Shown: piece by piece, positions 39,800-52,339 of the stretch | How positions within the stretch are numbered: position 1 is the first letter of the stretch | How the letters are laid out: each line of letters begins with the position of its first letter | Assembly (NCBI GenBank): GCA_023846275.1 | Contig: JAIUJO010000157.1 | Location: forward strand, 1,018,983 to 1,082,982 | DNA length: 64,000 bases | Direction of reading: 5' to 3' | Origin: Vanilla planifolia | Taxonomy: Eukaryota > Streptophyta > Magnoliopsida > Asparagales > Orchidaceae | Notes under the pieces: generated by a model | Database searches by the model: none | What the model was told of the DNA's origin: nothing | The model's input: only the letters and a program-made list of their open reading frames with translations | Program-made: the position numbers and the translations under genes

Positions 39800-40090
39800 G
39801 GCATTTGGTTAAACTATATTGGCATAAATTATAATATTATTTAAACGTATTAGGTGCATTATTTGATTACATATTTAAATAATATTACTTAAAATTTAAT
39901 TGTATTTTGAAAATATAAGACACATCTAGATGATGAACAACTTCATATTAATAATAAGAATAACATATTATTTAGAAAACATTCAGCTAAATAAAAAAAA
40001 ATATTGATAAATTTTGGCTAACATTAACATCTATATAACAATATTATTTAAATGTCAGTACTATATAAATAATACTTAACTGAATGTCTC
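39800..40090. mobile_element. MITE-like AT-rich element with imperfect terminal inverted repeats
   Basis: The left end GGCATTTGGTTAAA at 39,800 is complementary, with a few mismatches, to the right end ACTTAACTGAATGTCTC (about 40,074-40,090). About 290 bp of extremely AT-rich, ORF-free DNA lies between, with several internal 'ataatattatttaaa' words in both directions. I could not identify a clear target-site duplication, so the family is undetermined. Confidence 0.35.
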
Positions 40091-40599
40091 CTAAAATTTA
40101 AGTGTGTTTTTTAGTCATACTACTTCAGGATATGGTACATCATGCCAAATCAAAAGCAACCTAAGATAAACTTAGCACACACTTTGCTTATCAAGCACAT
40201 GACTATAAAGAAGCGAACTAGTTGCAATGGATTAGTTATTTCCAATAAACATATCATACATTACAGGGAATCAAAAATTGATATCCGAAGAGAGCCCTCT
40301 TATATTCTCGTGTTCTTATATGACAAATGCAAGGCATATCTATTTCTTAAAGAAGGGGATATGGAAGGATGTCAAAGAATTAATAGAATTTATTGCATAA
40401 TTTTAGAAATATTACAATCTAGAATAAATAAATAAAAAAGAAGACAACATAAATGAAGGCTAAAATAATTGTAATGGATCCATCAACAAGCATTACCTCA
40501 TCTGTCATTTTCTTTTGAAGCGGCCCAAGACACCAGGTCACCCACCTCCTTACCGTTAAACAAAAAAGCATTAATTAATAATAATAGTAACAAAAATAA

Positions 40600-40621
40600 A
40601 AATAATAATAATAATAATATA
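40600..40621. repeat. (AAT)n microsatellite
   Basis: Run of AAT/ATA trinucleotides in the spacer. Confidence 0.85.
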
Positions 40622-43532
40622 TTTAAAGTGAAATATAACAATGTAAAATAAATAAGAGGAAATAAAAAAATGTCAAAATATGAAGCCAAGTTCTTATAGG
40701 TGCATGATAAGCTCAGAAATTGTGAACAACAAAAAAAATATTGTATGATTGAGGATTAAACAAAAAGAAAAATAAAAAAATTAAAATTGAAATGTTTATA
40801 CATAACCAAGAATACAATAATCATTTATAATGCAAAGAACTCAAACAATTGCAAGGAAAATGTTAACTATGTAATATTCTCATAAGTCAAGAGTAGGATT
40901 AATGAGTAGCAATATAAGCCAAACAAAGCTAACAAGGGCCATAAACAGTTTCAAACTATGAAACATGAACTCGAGCAATCTTAAGATGCTGGCTAAATGA
41001 AGCCAACAGCAGAATGATTAAGGTTCATTTTGGAAAAATTTCCTTCTTTACTTTCTGAAATTGTGTACTAACAAATATTCTATGACCCCATGGTAAACAA
41101 TGGCATTATAATCGTAAAAAATTTTGAAGTAATTTGTTTTGAAGAAAAATAAAGGCTATGCTCACATTGAATCTTAGACCTCCTATTTGGAAAATAGGGT
41201 CAACTCCAAATGTACTACAACTCATTGGAAATTTGCAACCTTTTTAATATCAAATATTTTGGACAAAGATGTTAAACATAGGATTGTTCTAGCAAATGAA
41301 GTACAAGTCACTTCTTTGCCTAACTTCATAAAGTTTTTCTTTGTACGTCATGTCAGGAGTCCATATTAAAGCCTATCTCATACCTGAAAGGACAATCCTA
41401 TTATGAACATCACCACGAAGAACTACAAAACATTTCATGTTGCACATGTGACAAATCTACCACCAGATCTTTCCAACACAACTCCTAATCTAGTAGATTA
41501 AAGCCAATCCAATGCCATCCCATTTAGTCTTGAAAATTTTGATTACTAGTTAATTTAATCTGAGATATTCCATATACCATAAAGAATAAAATACAAGTAT
41601 TTATAAGGTTTAGAGAAGTAAACATAAAACATAAATACTAGGAATATTCAGAAAGGTAATCAATAAGTCATGCAAATAACCTAATAAAAATAATTATTTG
41701 TATCCAAAAATATATAATATACTATGACTTCCTTTAGCCATGATAGGACACCAGAAGACAAATTAACAATTAGGAAAAATTTGATGCTTTAGCCCAAAAC
41801 GATTTTGTAGGTTAACCATAAAGAAGTTTACAAATAAAAGGAAATAGCAACGAGCAACAAAACGTTTGTCTAATCATCACATAAACAATAAAATAATGAT
41901 TTAGATTGCCAATCAACTGAAGCAAAAAAGCATAATCCTTAAATGAAAAACTTTTTTCATCCCTTTCTGAACATAATATCAGTTAGCTGAGATTCTCAAT
42001 CTTCCTTTCTTATTCCGACAACCTTATTTCTCGACAAGCTTTTGCTTTCATTTCCTCCTCCAACTCCCCCTTCTTAATCTCACTCTATAACAAAAAAATT
42101 CAGTGCAATCATGAAGAACACTGCCTCAGCAAATTAAATGTCAAATTGAAAAAAACTAACTGTTGAGCCATATACCACACCGATAATAAATTATTGCAAA
42201 AATTAAGAATTTCTTCTTTAAGATGTTCAGAGTGAGAGCCCTACAACGTCTATGCATAAGAAGATTATACTTTAGGTGGCTAGGTAAAAAAAGAGGACAG
42301 AAGTCTTTAGCATAAAAAAGAAGCACCAGCAACTTTGCCAAATGCTCCTCTATCTCCCTTTTTTGTCGCTTCAAGAGCGCAGCATTAGTCACAATCTTTT
42401 TTTTCAAAGAAACAATTTTTTCAAAAGTTAAAATGATATGCAAATATCTAAAGCAGTCAATTAAACAAAATAAAAAGAAATAAAAAAAATCAACTATAGT
42501 CTACTTAATTGAAAGTTGTTTTATAGAATGAATAACTTGTAGATCAAGCACACCTTATTCACACAAGCACAATTTTTTTACTTGAAGAGCTCTGCTTGCA
42601 ACAAGAGACTACTTTTTGTCTCATCTACATGGATTTTCCACAGAAAAATATTTCATCCAAGCAACTAAAAATTCTCTTCAAAATAGCATAAAATTAACAT
42701 GAGGACAAGCCAACAAAAAAATAATATGTCATCATTACAAAGTTATTTATGAAGTTCGTCTCACTAAATTTAGGCCAAATGCAATAAGCCCCACAACTAT
42801 ACTATAAGTCTTTGTGTAACTAGTTAGATTTGAAAGAATGGCATGTTTGCAATAGGTCATTGTAAAGCATACCACAATAATTGTTCAAGGGATTAAGAAT
42901 GCAGGATAAAATATGAAAAACCTTATAGTGGTATATGTCAAACGATATAGGTTGCTAAGTGATTCATTTGTTAATGATAGGAAGCATTGCTATCTTCATC
43001 TAAAACTAAAAGAAAACGGCTTCAGTTTAACATTACTCTAAAGAAATGGAAGTAATCATATATTTACAAGTTCTACACAACCCACAAAAACCATCAAAGG
43101 AAAGTTAGTTGTTGTTTTATCAACTACTGTAAACAAAAATAGCAACTATGTCCCTCTACTTAGTTTGTGTGAAAACTTTTTTTATTCCTAAACTAACCTT
43201 TATAGTCATAAAAACTTCCATTGTCTATATAATTGTGAAAGTATTTTCATAAAGCAAATGGTAATTTAAGAACAGAAAAATTAAAAAACTACTCTATATA
43301 TTGATGAACCATAAGGTTTTTGACTATTTAGAAAAAAACAAATTTGTTCACACATAAGATTAAATTAAATGAATCCCTTGGCAACTTTACATAACAACTT
43401 TGTGACTTTGGTAGTGCAACTTTGATGACATCGAAACATTGAGTAGTATTCTAAATTACAAAAGAATGTATTATTCCAAGTATTTTCCCCATCTTTTAGT
43501 GATGGCTTTTTAGTAATAAGCTCTTAGATCTC

Positions 43533-43799
43533 TTAGCCTTGAGAAGTTGCTCCCATGATGAGTCGAGGGTTGCCTTCTCCAAATTGCTCTTCAACTGAGG
43601 TGCTAGAGGAGGTAGAGACCACTTCTTTGATAAAAATCAAACTAGCATCTTTGTATAAAGGGGAAAGTAAAGTGGTGTTTGAAGGAGATAAGATATAGAA
43701 GAAAGTTGCTCCTTTCAAATTCACATTAATTGAGACATTCTCCATTAGTCGCCTAGGCATATAAATAGTATGATTGGAATTCAAGAAAATTACGTTCAA
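43533..43799 (-). other. Right-arm counterpart of the VSTSSST-containing ORF
   Basis: An 88-codon frame with NLKGATFFYILSP, DASLIFIKEVVSTSSST and GEGNPRL. It has the same frame and near-identical end as the left-arm ORF at 32,130-32,348, extended at its start. The family is unknown. Conservation in both arms shows only that it predates the duplication. Confidence 0.4.
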
Positions 43800-45589
43800 T
43801 GCACTTTTCTCAATGGGGTTTCCAGATCACCAACACATTCTTTTTTGATTCTCATTGAAAGAGGATTAGTTTCAAAACTAACTACATAGAATGCAAACTA
43901 TTGCAGAGCTCCAAATATAAGTATTCTAATTGCATTGAGATTTTCAACTTATTTCCAAACACTTTCTGAGCTCTGGTTTAGATCTCTTTCAAGTATCTTC
44001 CTAGTGACAGCTTGTCTAATAAAATTCCTATATCCTATCAAAAATAAATAAAATGCAAGCAATGGAAATCCATATTTCAAACATATATTTAATTGTGAGC
44101 ATCTCAAAAAAGTGCTAAAAAGTTATGTCCTAATTTATATTTGAGTATGTAGTTTTGAAGGTATCGTTACGAAGAATCAACCGATAAGCATTTTGTAGTT
44201 TTAGGAGGTGAATTGAATTTTCTATGAATTTACAAAGAAAGTTTTAATAAAAAGAAATCATTTTAGTCCTCTTAATTTCTCCCATGCCAAAGACTTAGTC
44301 CATATGTTTGGAAAACTTTGGGAGAGAAGAAAGAGAGCAAAAGCACAAAGACAGAAAGAGAAGAGTTAAAGTGGAAGACGGTAAGAAAACAGTATTATCA
44401 TTTTAAAAAAAAGGATTGTGAAAAGAAAAAGGAAGACTATAGGAAAGAAAGGGATTTTCAATTTTGTTTTGCAGATATAACATAGAAAGATAAAGATCTG
44501 GTCCACACTCTTTTCTTTAAAAATGTATTAATTAATTTGAATGTTAAGAAAGTCATGTGTATGAGTTTCCTGAGAAGTTGAAAATGCTAGAGATCATTAT
44601 AATTTTTTAATGTAATGATCATTTGAGACAATCATTTTGATCGTACTAATACAACCCTAGCAGCTGGAGTTGAGAAGCCTTTTGGCTTAGTGAAAAGGGA
44701 AAATGAAAAAAATTGTATAGGTCTGATCAAATTAACATATAGTATGATGCCTTACCAAAAAAGTCAATATATTTGAAAATTTTGAGAGCTCAAGTCAATT
44801 TGATAATTTAAGGTTGTCATATTAGTGCAACAATATGTTCATAGCAATGTGACACATGAGTAGATGTTAACAATGTTACTAATGCAAAATTAAAATCGAA
44901 GAATAAAATAAGCTATGTACCACTTAATCAAGAGATCATCTTGTCCAATTTCTCATCCAACCATCTTTACATATATGAGTATGGATTGTATTAGAACAAC
45001 ATATATAGAATCTATACACCAATGCATTGGTATGTTTATAATCCTTTATACTTGTATGACACTATTATTGGCCTAGTACAATCAACATTATGGTCTAGTG
45101 CATATATGTTACGAATCGCACAACTGTGAAAGGTGAATTGGACCATTATAATTAGTTGTCAGAGATTTCTTATTATCGTAGAAATATGAGGATTGAACCA
45201 TACCTATAAAATAAATTCCTTGATTACTTAATAGAAATCAACTGTACGATATGTTGTACTACAAATATAGTAGGCATGGGTTGTGTAGTATAATATGAGA
45301 TATTGTACCTTACAATAGCATTCACAAATCGTTTTTCCTAGTAAAAATGTGTCCATTAATAAAGACAAAAAAAAGACAAGTTTTGTAAGTGTTTCTACTT
45401 ATAAGAGGGCTAAATCTATCCTCCCTGATTGTGTCATCAAGAGTGCATCAACACCACATGGGAAGGCATACACAAAAATATGATAGACAAAGAGAGAAAT
45501 AAGACAACAATGACAAAGCCTTCTCAACTTAGGAAATAACCAATAAACAGAAACATATATTAGATATGCACATCTTCATCAAAGCATGA

Positions 45590-45885
45590 AGATTGGAGAA
45601 AAACTTATAATTTCTAGTCTTTAGTAAAAAACATTGTTCTGGTTAACTGAGTCAAAAGCATATCAATATTTAAAAAGAGACCATTTTAGGTTATTTGGCA
45701 CTAACTTTCCAAGCAAGTTTTATAAACAACTTCATGTTATCATGAAGGTATTACCATTGATAAAAGCTACTTGCACTTATTGGATAATGTTGGGAATTAT
45801 GGGGAGGAATATATCAACCAAAATTTTGATAATGATCTGATAAAAAAAATACTAAATAAAGATTGGTCTATCCTCTAAGATTGAT
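45590..45885 (-). mobile_element. LINE reverse-transcriptase remnant, right copy
   Basis: The minus strand reads IIIKILVDIFLPIIPNIIQ, then VQVAFINGN, then, after stops, a degraded YAFDSVN block. These match the plant LINE reverse-transcriptase order (YKIISKILANRL..PNII, then Q.GF..GR, then SKAFD.V). It is the counterpart of the left-arm relic at 30.06-30.40 kb. The plus-strand ORF at 45,634-45,840 is its antisense shadow. Confidence 0.65.
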
Positions 45886-46066
45886 TGTACAATAATTGCA
45901 TTTGCGATAAGCATGATATCTATAGCACAGATGTTGGTGCAAACCTTATTGTAACAATGTCCTAAGTGACAACCATGATGAAATTCCTCCAAATGTTTTC
46001 CAAACAATCCAAGAAGAACTAAATAATGAACCCTACAAATCAGATTGCTTCAAATTCAAAAAAGCA

Positions 46067-46399
46067 TTGATAGTTTCAAGAATCCCACAAAGGTCAATGT
46101 TTCAAAATCCTATTGATTGGAGATCATCAACCCAATTGAGTGCAAAGAATAAATTAAAGCCCAAAGTAATCTATGAGAATGTCAACAACAAAGGGTTGCA
46201 TTCAATCATCAGGGCAACAATAAAAATAGTCATTCCAAGTGAATTAGATTCCTTCCAACATTTTAATCACCATAAAATAAGTTTAGGTTGTTTTCTTCAA
46301 CATGCAACCAACAAAACTTTGCATGTTGAGCAATCCCCAAGAGATAAACTTCTTAAAAGTAAAGATATCAAGTTGACATTGTCTTTCCTTATAACATAA
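46067..46399 (+). other. Antisense ORF conserved between arms beside the LINE relic
   Basis: A 110-codon frame (SRIPQRSMFQNPIDWRSSTQ, then LDSFQHFNHHKISLGCFLQ). Its left-arm partner is 29,461-29,841 on the minus strand (126 codons: MFQKPIDRRSSTQLTTKGK and so on). It runs opposite to the LINE reverse transcriptase next to it. The open frame may be an antisense shadow of LINE coding sequence, or a separate exon. No family is recognised. Confidence 0.3.
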
Positions 46400-47591
46400 C
46401 CAATCATGCAAGGAGAAGATGCTCTTGTGGAAAAGAAAAAATCAAACCTTTCTACAAGTGATCTAGAACCCTTTAAGAACTTGCAAAGAAATATGATCCA
46501 CTTGAGCTTGGATAAGTAATGTTTAGGGCCATCTTACATGGTAAAATCCCTTGGGACTCCATAATAAGTTTAAATTTCATTAGTTAGTTCAAAAAATCAT
46601 GAACTTTAAGAAGATTCCCTTTAGATTTAGACGTATAAAAAATGATGCAAGTAATCAGAAATGGAATTTGGAAAAACCATCATCAATCCTCATTGGATAG
46701 AGCCCAAGAAAGCTTAGAATGGATCTGATTCCTTTAACAGTTGTTGAACAAAGGTGGGGCCCAAGCAAGGAATATCATCCACCAAAAGATTTATAAGAAG
46801 TATTACAACATTTCCCATTTTCTTCTTTCCCATTAGCTCCAATTAAATGTGGTAAAACTTCTAAATTTATACCAAGAGGCCAACTTAAAGTCCAGGACAT
46901 TGTAAGCATAATTAATAAAAAATCGAAACAAGGGGCCCAAGATCCAACCACATAAGTAATAATTATAATTATGATAATAAGATTTATTATGAAATAACCT
47001 TAATTGTGAAAAATGCTGTAGAATTCAACATCGTCATGTTTGATCCCAAGTTGAGCCATAATTGTATACTTAAGGGACTTAAGTTGATCTCTATATTCAC
47101 AGATCAAGGAGCTATCATGCTAACATCAAACATTCAAACAATGAGTGTCTGAGGATTTATTCATTTGGCTAGAGAGGAGAATTAATAATTCCTAAGCAAA
47201 TGAAGGGAAGAGGAGCCACCTCTTTTTAAGGGGCGATGGGCTTAACTATGTTAAATTGAGTCTCAATCAACTTCAAAGGACAAATCTTATAAGTAATGGC
47301 TATCACCATATGACAAACTTAGGTTTAGATGATACCTTAACATAATCAACGATATCTACAACAAGATGTTGCACGGTGGCCAAGGGCATGGAGTCATGTT
47401 GAGTACAATCACCACCAACTTAAAGAAGTTAGCAGAATCAATTCTCCACATATCAATGGTGTCCTGCTCTAGCATTCCATGCCATGGCCTCAACAAGATG
47501 CATGTATGCTAAGAACTAGTATTTTAATATAATACATAACAAGAAAACTAAACCATTCACCTCATATTCCAATGCATACTCTAAAAGGATG

Positions 47592-47849
47592 TCAACACCA
47601 CCATTCTAGCATAGTTAAAGTTAAGTTTCCACACAACGTTTGCTCAAAAAATGAATTAATACTTTTCAAAAATTGCAGATAGCTTTGGAATATAGTTTCA
47701 TGTAATAATTTGTTAAGAGAGAGGTTTGCAGGGGTAAGGCAAACATGAGTGTTGTATGCATAAGAGGGGAGGTGGTTGAAGTGATTGCAACATGAAGGGC
47801 AACAAAAGTGGATGCTAGTGCCATGCTTGTGGGAAGAGAGAGTGGGCAC
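47592..47849 (-). other. Right-arm counterpart of the MPTLSSHKHGTSIHF ORF
   Basis: An 85-codon frame sharing start, end and phase with the left-arm ORF at 28,679-28,912, with eight extra codons (LTPANLSL region). On the opposite strand the same DNA contains CHACGKRESGHNLC, which looks like a zinc knuckle but lacks the CX2CX4HX4C spacing. Confidence 0.3.
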
Positions 47850-48083
47850 AACTTGTGTCTAATTCATTGATTTAGAGAGGTGAGTTCTAGCCTTCATCAT
47901 GAGATGAAATTGTTAGTAGAAAGCTGATAAGGGGAAGGAGCATCCTGTGGAGGAAAAAGGAATAACAAGATTATGAGATAAGGTTTGACGAGGGCAAGGA
48001 TGAACTAGATCGAACAATGATTGGTAGTGATAAATAAAAAAGGGTGCTTGCCTACCAAGAAGGCATTGTGAAGATGATATAGA

Positions 48084-48512
48084 CATCAAAAGATAAAGAT
48101 GATGACAAGAAAGAAAGGAAATGTAGAGTGAAAGAAGAAAAAGGTGTGAAAAAATGGTGCATCAAAAAAGGATGGAATGGTGTGCAAGTATACTGTCAAC
48201 AAATGGACATACATTGCAAAGCAGGACCATGTAAGAATAACAACGATTTAAGAATGATGAGGTAGAAAAATAATTTTTAAAATGGAGAAAGATCATTATT
48301 AAGTTTGTAATGAGTACCTCCATAATCTTTTTATTATTATGAAAAGTGGAATAAATTATTTGTCAAAAATATAGAAAATATGCAACTAAAGAAATGGCAC
48401 TTCATAAAGTGCTTATCATTGAACAAATAAAGTTATAGCTTTAAGAGTAATTTGCTATCAATTTTTGACAACTATGAAGCATGAACAAAATCTAAAATTT
48501 GATAATCAAAAG
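48084..48512. repeat. 421-bp presence/absence segment between 8-bp direct repeats
   Basis: The word ATCAAAAG occurs at 48,084-48,091 and 48,505-48,512. The left arm (near 28,400) has a single CTTTTGAT and lacks everything between. The third copy contains the distal part of the segment. This pattern fits a short-repeat-mediated deletion in the left arm. Insertion of an element with an 8-bp target duplication is less likely, because the inner ends show no inverted repeats. Confidence 0.7.
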
Positions 48513-48604
48513 GATTTGAAAGCTAAAACTAATTTCTAAATATTCAAGGTACTAATCAGGAGATTGCATTCAAACTCATTTAATCAAAAATTGATGAAAA
48601 GAAA

Positions 48605-48908
48605 TCAAGTGAGAGATAAAACAATGAAAATGAATGAAACAGCATGAAGCAACAAGACTAAGTTTTGGGCTGTACTCGAAGACATGCTACAAGCTGTCGA
48701 AGCACACATTGCAGTACACTTGCTAAATGCCACACGTGAAGGAGCATAAGCACATGCTAAAGGGCACGACACACCAGTCAAGTGTGCTAGCATGGAGCAA
48801 GCAAATGTGCAATGACCATTCACATACATGTTTTGCATGCAAGAATAGTAACCACTCTCTTGGGCAGCCCACTGATACAGGTGTATAGATGTAGGGTGTT
48901 GGGTGCAC
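48605..48908 (-). other. GC-richer three-copy segment (right copy)
   Basis: Homologous to 27,962-28,260 and 60,002-60,330. Two overlapping short frames are open here, but the frame that reads ARKTC in the other copies is shifted. This argues against a maintained protein. Confidence 0.4.
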
Positions 48909-51379
48909 GTGAGTAGATAGACTAGAATAAGTGCAAAATTTTAAATTTTTTTTTAATCAAAATTACATCTTTTTTTATAATTAAAGATTATAGCCAAACC
49001 TTTATAAAAAAAAGGGATCATGAGGATGTATGAAAAAAATCAGAACATTTAAAAAGTAAAAACTTGAAAAATTTAGGGAATTCTAAGATTAAGAAGTTCA
49101 TGAATTCAAAACCACTTGAATTGATTCCTAAAGAATTCAATCTTTTTATAAAAAGAGTCATCCTTTCCCTTTACCTTGATCATTTGCCTTGATCCTTTGC
49201 CTACTATAATTTTCACACTTTCACCTCTACTATTGCTATTCTGGAAAAAAAGGTCTATGAATGAGGCCTCAAGATGAAAATAATTCGCAGACAAGTCAAG
49301 TACTTTATTAAATTCAACATGAGTTCATTGTATATGTGTAACTGATTTTTGTCCCTTGAACACGTAGAACTGGCTGGATATCGATAGCATAAAGTGATCT
49401 AAGGCTACACAAGTTAGTGGATTAACCATGACAATACCTTTAGCCCAAGCATATAAAGTGCTAATTAATTTTAATTTACATCTATAGTGTCAGGCATCTT
49501 TGATGACATTAATAGCCCACAGCCATATATTTTAACAGTTGTCAGGTTTATTAAATGGGCTGTATAGGAATTCATGCAGTAAATTCCTCAATAAATTTAA
49601 ATCTAATAAATTGAATAAGGAACCTGTGAGAGGGTGATGTTACAAATCTTAGCAATATTTGCATTTCCAATAATAGAAGGCTGCAAAATGCTAGCTAACT
49701 TGCTATCCTGATATGGTACATAAGCAATAGATCACAATCTTCCTTCAGAAACAATGCCATATAATTAGCAAGTAAAAAATATAACGATGCAACATACCGT
49801 TGGCTTTCAACACCATTGCTTAGCTCTTTAATTGTGGTATAAAGTGTCTTTAAGCATTTATTTATATAAGAGCCTTCCCTCAAGCACACACCTTTGACAC
49901 TAGTTTTAACAGCACATTTCCACCAAATTCTATCAAAAAGAAAAAGAAAACGATATGCAGACCATAAAGAATTATTCCAAAAAAAAGCATAAGAGATCAC
50001 AAACAAACAAAACAAAAGCATGATTATTTTGCTGCCAAAACAACATACCAAAACGGATACATCAACAGCATCAAAACATTTAATTGAATCACCTTTTCCA
50101 CTTCTCTCCCTACATTCCATAATTTGGAGTTAAATTTAATTAGTTGAGAAACGTAAAAAGTTTGATAGAAAGCACGAAAACAAACACATATTCATGCTTT
50201 GTGAAAAATGGTTTGGATGTGGCTACTATAAGGGTTCATGTTTGTCTCGCCAATGTGTCGATGAACTGTAAAACAAAAGAAATGGTGCCCTTTAGTTGCA
50301 ATGCTACTACGATATAACTAAAAAAAGGAAATGATGTTTTGGCCTTACATTCAGCAATTTCCATGAGTTAAAGTGCTTTCCTTGTGGAGGTAACACCTCA
50401 TTCAAACCAGCAAGTTATATACCTCTCTTCATAAATAAGTTAGAACTTATAATTCAAATAGAAATAAATAAAGTTCATAGTAATGCAACATAGAAACATA
50501 TTGAAAAAATAGGAAATATACCTCAAGTGATTTGTGAATTTGCAACTTTCGATGCCCAAGAGCAACCAAGTCATTGATCTCCTCATTGTATATCTCCATT
50601 TAAGACACTAAAATTAGGAACCCTCTATCCCCTTTCTAAATGACAAAATAAAACTAAATAGCTATGCAGACAGTATAAGATTAAACTAATTTTTACATAA
50701 ACTTTGATTCCTTTTAAAGATGAAATGTTAAGCTAATAATTACAAGCAGATCTATGACTGGTAGAAGAAAAATATTTTTAATATTTAGGACTTCAATGTA
50801 GTAAATGAGGACATGGATGCTAAATTATTTTATTACTTCAAAAATGCAAGTGTAAGAAAAGCCACAAATTAAGTTAAAAAATAATCCTCTAAAAAGAACA
50901 CATTAGAAAAATATAAAAAATATTGAAAATAAATTATAAAAAAATATTAATAAAAAAAGGCTAGAAGGATTTATTGTTATAGAGGTAAACCACCTCTTGA
51001 ATAATTTTAAATAACTCATGAACAGAATGTGGTATCATTCCAAGTTGACTGCGGCTTGTTTATTGATATGCAAAAATTGTACCTGATAGCAAAACATTTT
51101 ACTGATAAGAAATAGCATGTAAAGCAACTATTACTCAAAATGCTATCTGCAACATATTCACTTTACCAAATTCAAACACTGGAAGAGAAGATAAAACATA
51201 AACTGAAATATAATTCTAAGAAAACTACACCTATTTGAGCGCATCAAATAAGAAGAAATATAAAAATCAAACAATCGAATTTGATAACTCAAAATTCTTA
51301 AGTTCACATTAAAAAATGTCAAAGTTTGTAGGCTAATCCATGTGGAATAAATATCAACCATTGTTTGACCAAGTGACCT

Positions 51380-51650
51380 TAAGATATGACCTGAACATCA
51401 TAACATAGCATAATTCAATCTTCCCTTGAGCCATCCAAAACACTTTTCCAAGGCTCTATTTTAAAAGCTTGACTGGGTTCCTCATCAATGGAATATGTTT
51501 CATCAAACATCATTTCTAAATACCTCTTTGATTTTATAATCTCAGAAAAACTAGTAGCAAAAAATAATTTGATTTCTAAATATAATAGTTTTTTATGATT
51601 TTTTTTCACTTTGTGCACAACATAAATATTTCCAAGAACCAATGTCAAAT
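51380..51650 (-). other. Three-copy conserved segment, possible exon (right copy, longest open frame)
   Basis: A 77-codon frame (51,648 to 51,415) with LVLGNIYVVHKV, KLFFATSFSEIIKSKRYL and QAFKIEPWKSVLDGSRED. Counterparts in the other two copies have stops. It lies about 0.3 kb before kinesin exon A. The function is unknown. Confidence 0.4.
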
Positions 51651-52339
51651 GTACTCCTCTATAGTTAGCATAAATTATATATCACATTTTTCAAATGTTA
51701 ATATACCAAATACTTACAATTAATATGGACCATAGCAAAGAAATTAAAAAACTAGTAAACACGTGCAAATATGCTTGTTGAGTTTAAGTCCAATTTCCTG
51801 AATTCAAACTACATAATAGTGTTACTGAACTAACACACTTTAAATGATTAAATGTTGTAAACTAAATGAGATGAATTGGAAGCTTAAACAAAAGTGTTAG
51901 ACAATGATCTTGGCAAACAAGTCTAGAAACTATGGGTAGAACTCTTCATAAGCTACGACTAAGATCTCAAGCATTGAATCGAAGGTTCGTTATGTTTTGA
52001 ATGCATATCAAGTACTTGTGGAGTTCAGTGGCTCTGACATTATATTTCTAGTTTTCTTTCTCTCATTCATTGTGCATGGTTGTCCTTGAGGCTGTTATTC
52101 CATTTTTCCTACATCCTTTCCTTCATCTATATTTTTATGAAGACCATCTCCATTTTTTTTGGAAATTCTTACATGTGGTAAATTCATGCTCTGAAGTATG
52201 TACTTCTTTCTATGAAAATTTCTAGTCACAAATTACCATTCACTTATGTTTTCTTAAATTTCTTGAGATCCCATGTGATCACTTAACTACATGATATCGA
52301 TTCTAGTGTGGCATGATTAGTTCATTTTTTGGTTGGCCC

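Larger units (their letters stand above)
33201..42659. other. Unique spacer between the inverted arms
   Basis: This sequence is not shared by the arms. It holds two small tandem duplications (33.4-34.05 kb), a set of exon-like minus-strand segments at 35.2-38.0 kb, a MITE-like element at about 39.8-40.1 kb and, at its right end, the 3' exons of the right-copy kinesin. Stretches 34.1-35.1, 36.6-37.9, 38.04-39.48 and 40.1-41.99 kb contain nothing else I can identify. Confidence 0.75.
41990..51093 (-). pseudogene. Kinesin-7 (KIN-7N/CENP-E-like) pseudogene, right copy, most complete
   Basis: The same gene as the left copy, reading right to left, with ten exon remnants. A, 50,994-51,093: SGTIFAY, then a stop, then LGMIPHSVHELFKIIQE; about 25 bases covering the P-loop GKTYTMRG are deleted. 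B, 50,522-50,630: MEIYNEEINDL, HRKLQIHKSL, preceded by TAA. C, about 50,349-50,428: RGI, stop, LAGLNE, frameshifted. D, about 50,192-50,264: HRHIGETNMNPYSSHIQ, switch I altered from SSRSH. E, about 50,045-50,120: ECRERSGKGDS. F, about 49,798-49,930: NLV then AVKT, with switch II DLAGSE deleted, then GVCLREGSYINK. G, 49,624-49,720: VPYQDSKLASILQPS, GNAN. About 7 kb later, H, about 42,556-42,637: IHVDETKSS, CACVNK, frameshifted. I, about 42,325-42,400: VTNAALLKRQKREIEEHLAK, the neck coiled coil. J, 41,993-42,085: ELEEEMKAKACREIRLSE, stop, ERKIENL. Loss of P-loop and switch II rules out motor function. The G-H intron has been enlarged by LINE and other repeats. Confidence 0.88.

Noticed and set aside
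40498..40689. 63-codon minus-strand ORF ending KEVGDLVSWAASKENDR
   Set aside because: Most of it is translated AAT microsatellite. Only the last 20 residues look protein-like, and they match nothing I know.
45634..45840. 68-codon plus-strand ORF
   Set aside because: It is the antisense of the LINE reverse-transcriptase blocks read on the minus strand.
47755..47865. CHACGKRESGHNLC, resembling a gag zinc knuckle
   Set aside because: Cysteine and histidine spacing is CX2CX6HX2C, not CX2CX4HX4C, and the left-arm equivalent loses it.
49695..50120. 141-codon ORF taken as a single gene
   Set aside because: It is kinesin exons E and F plus the intron between them, which happens to lack stops; the middle section is hydrophobic intron translation.
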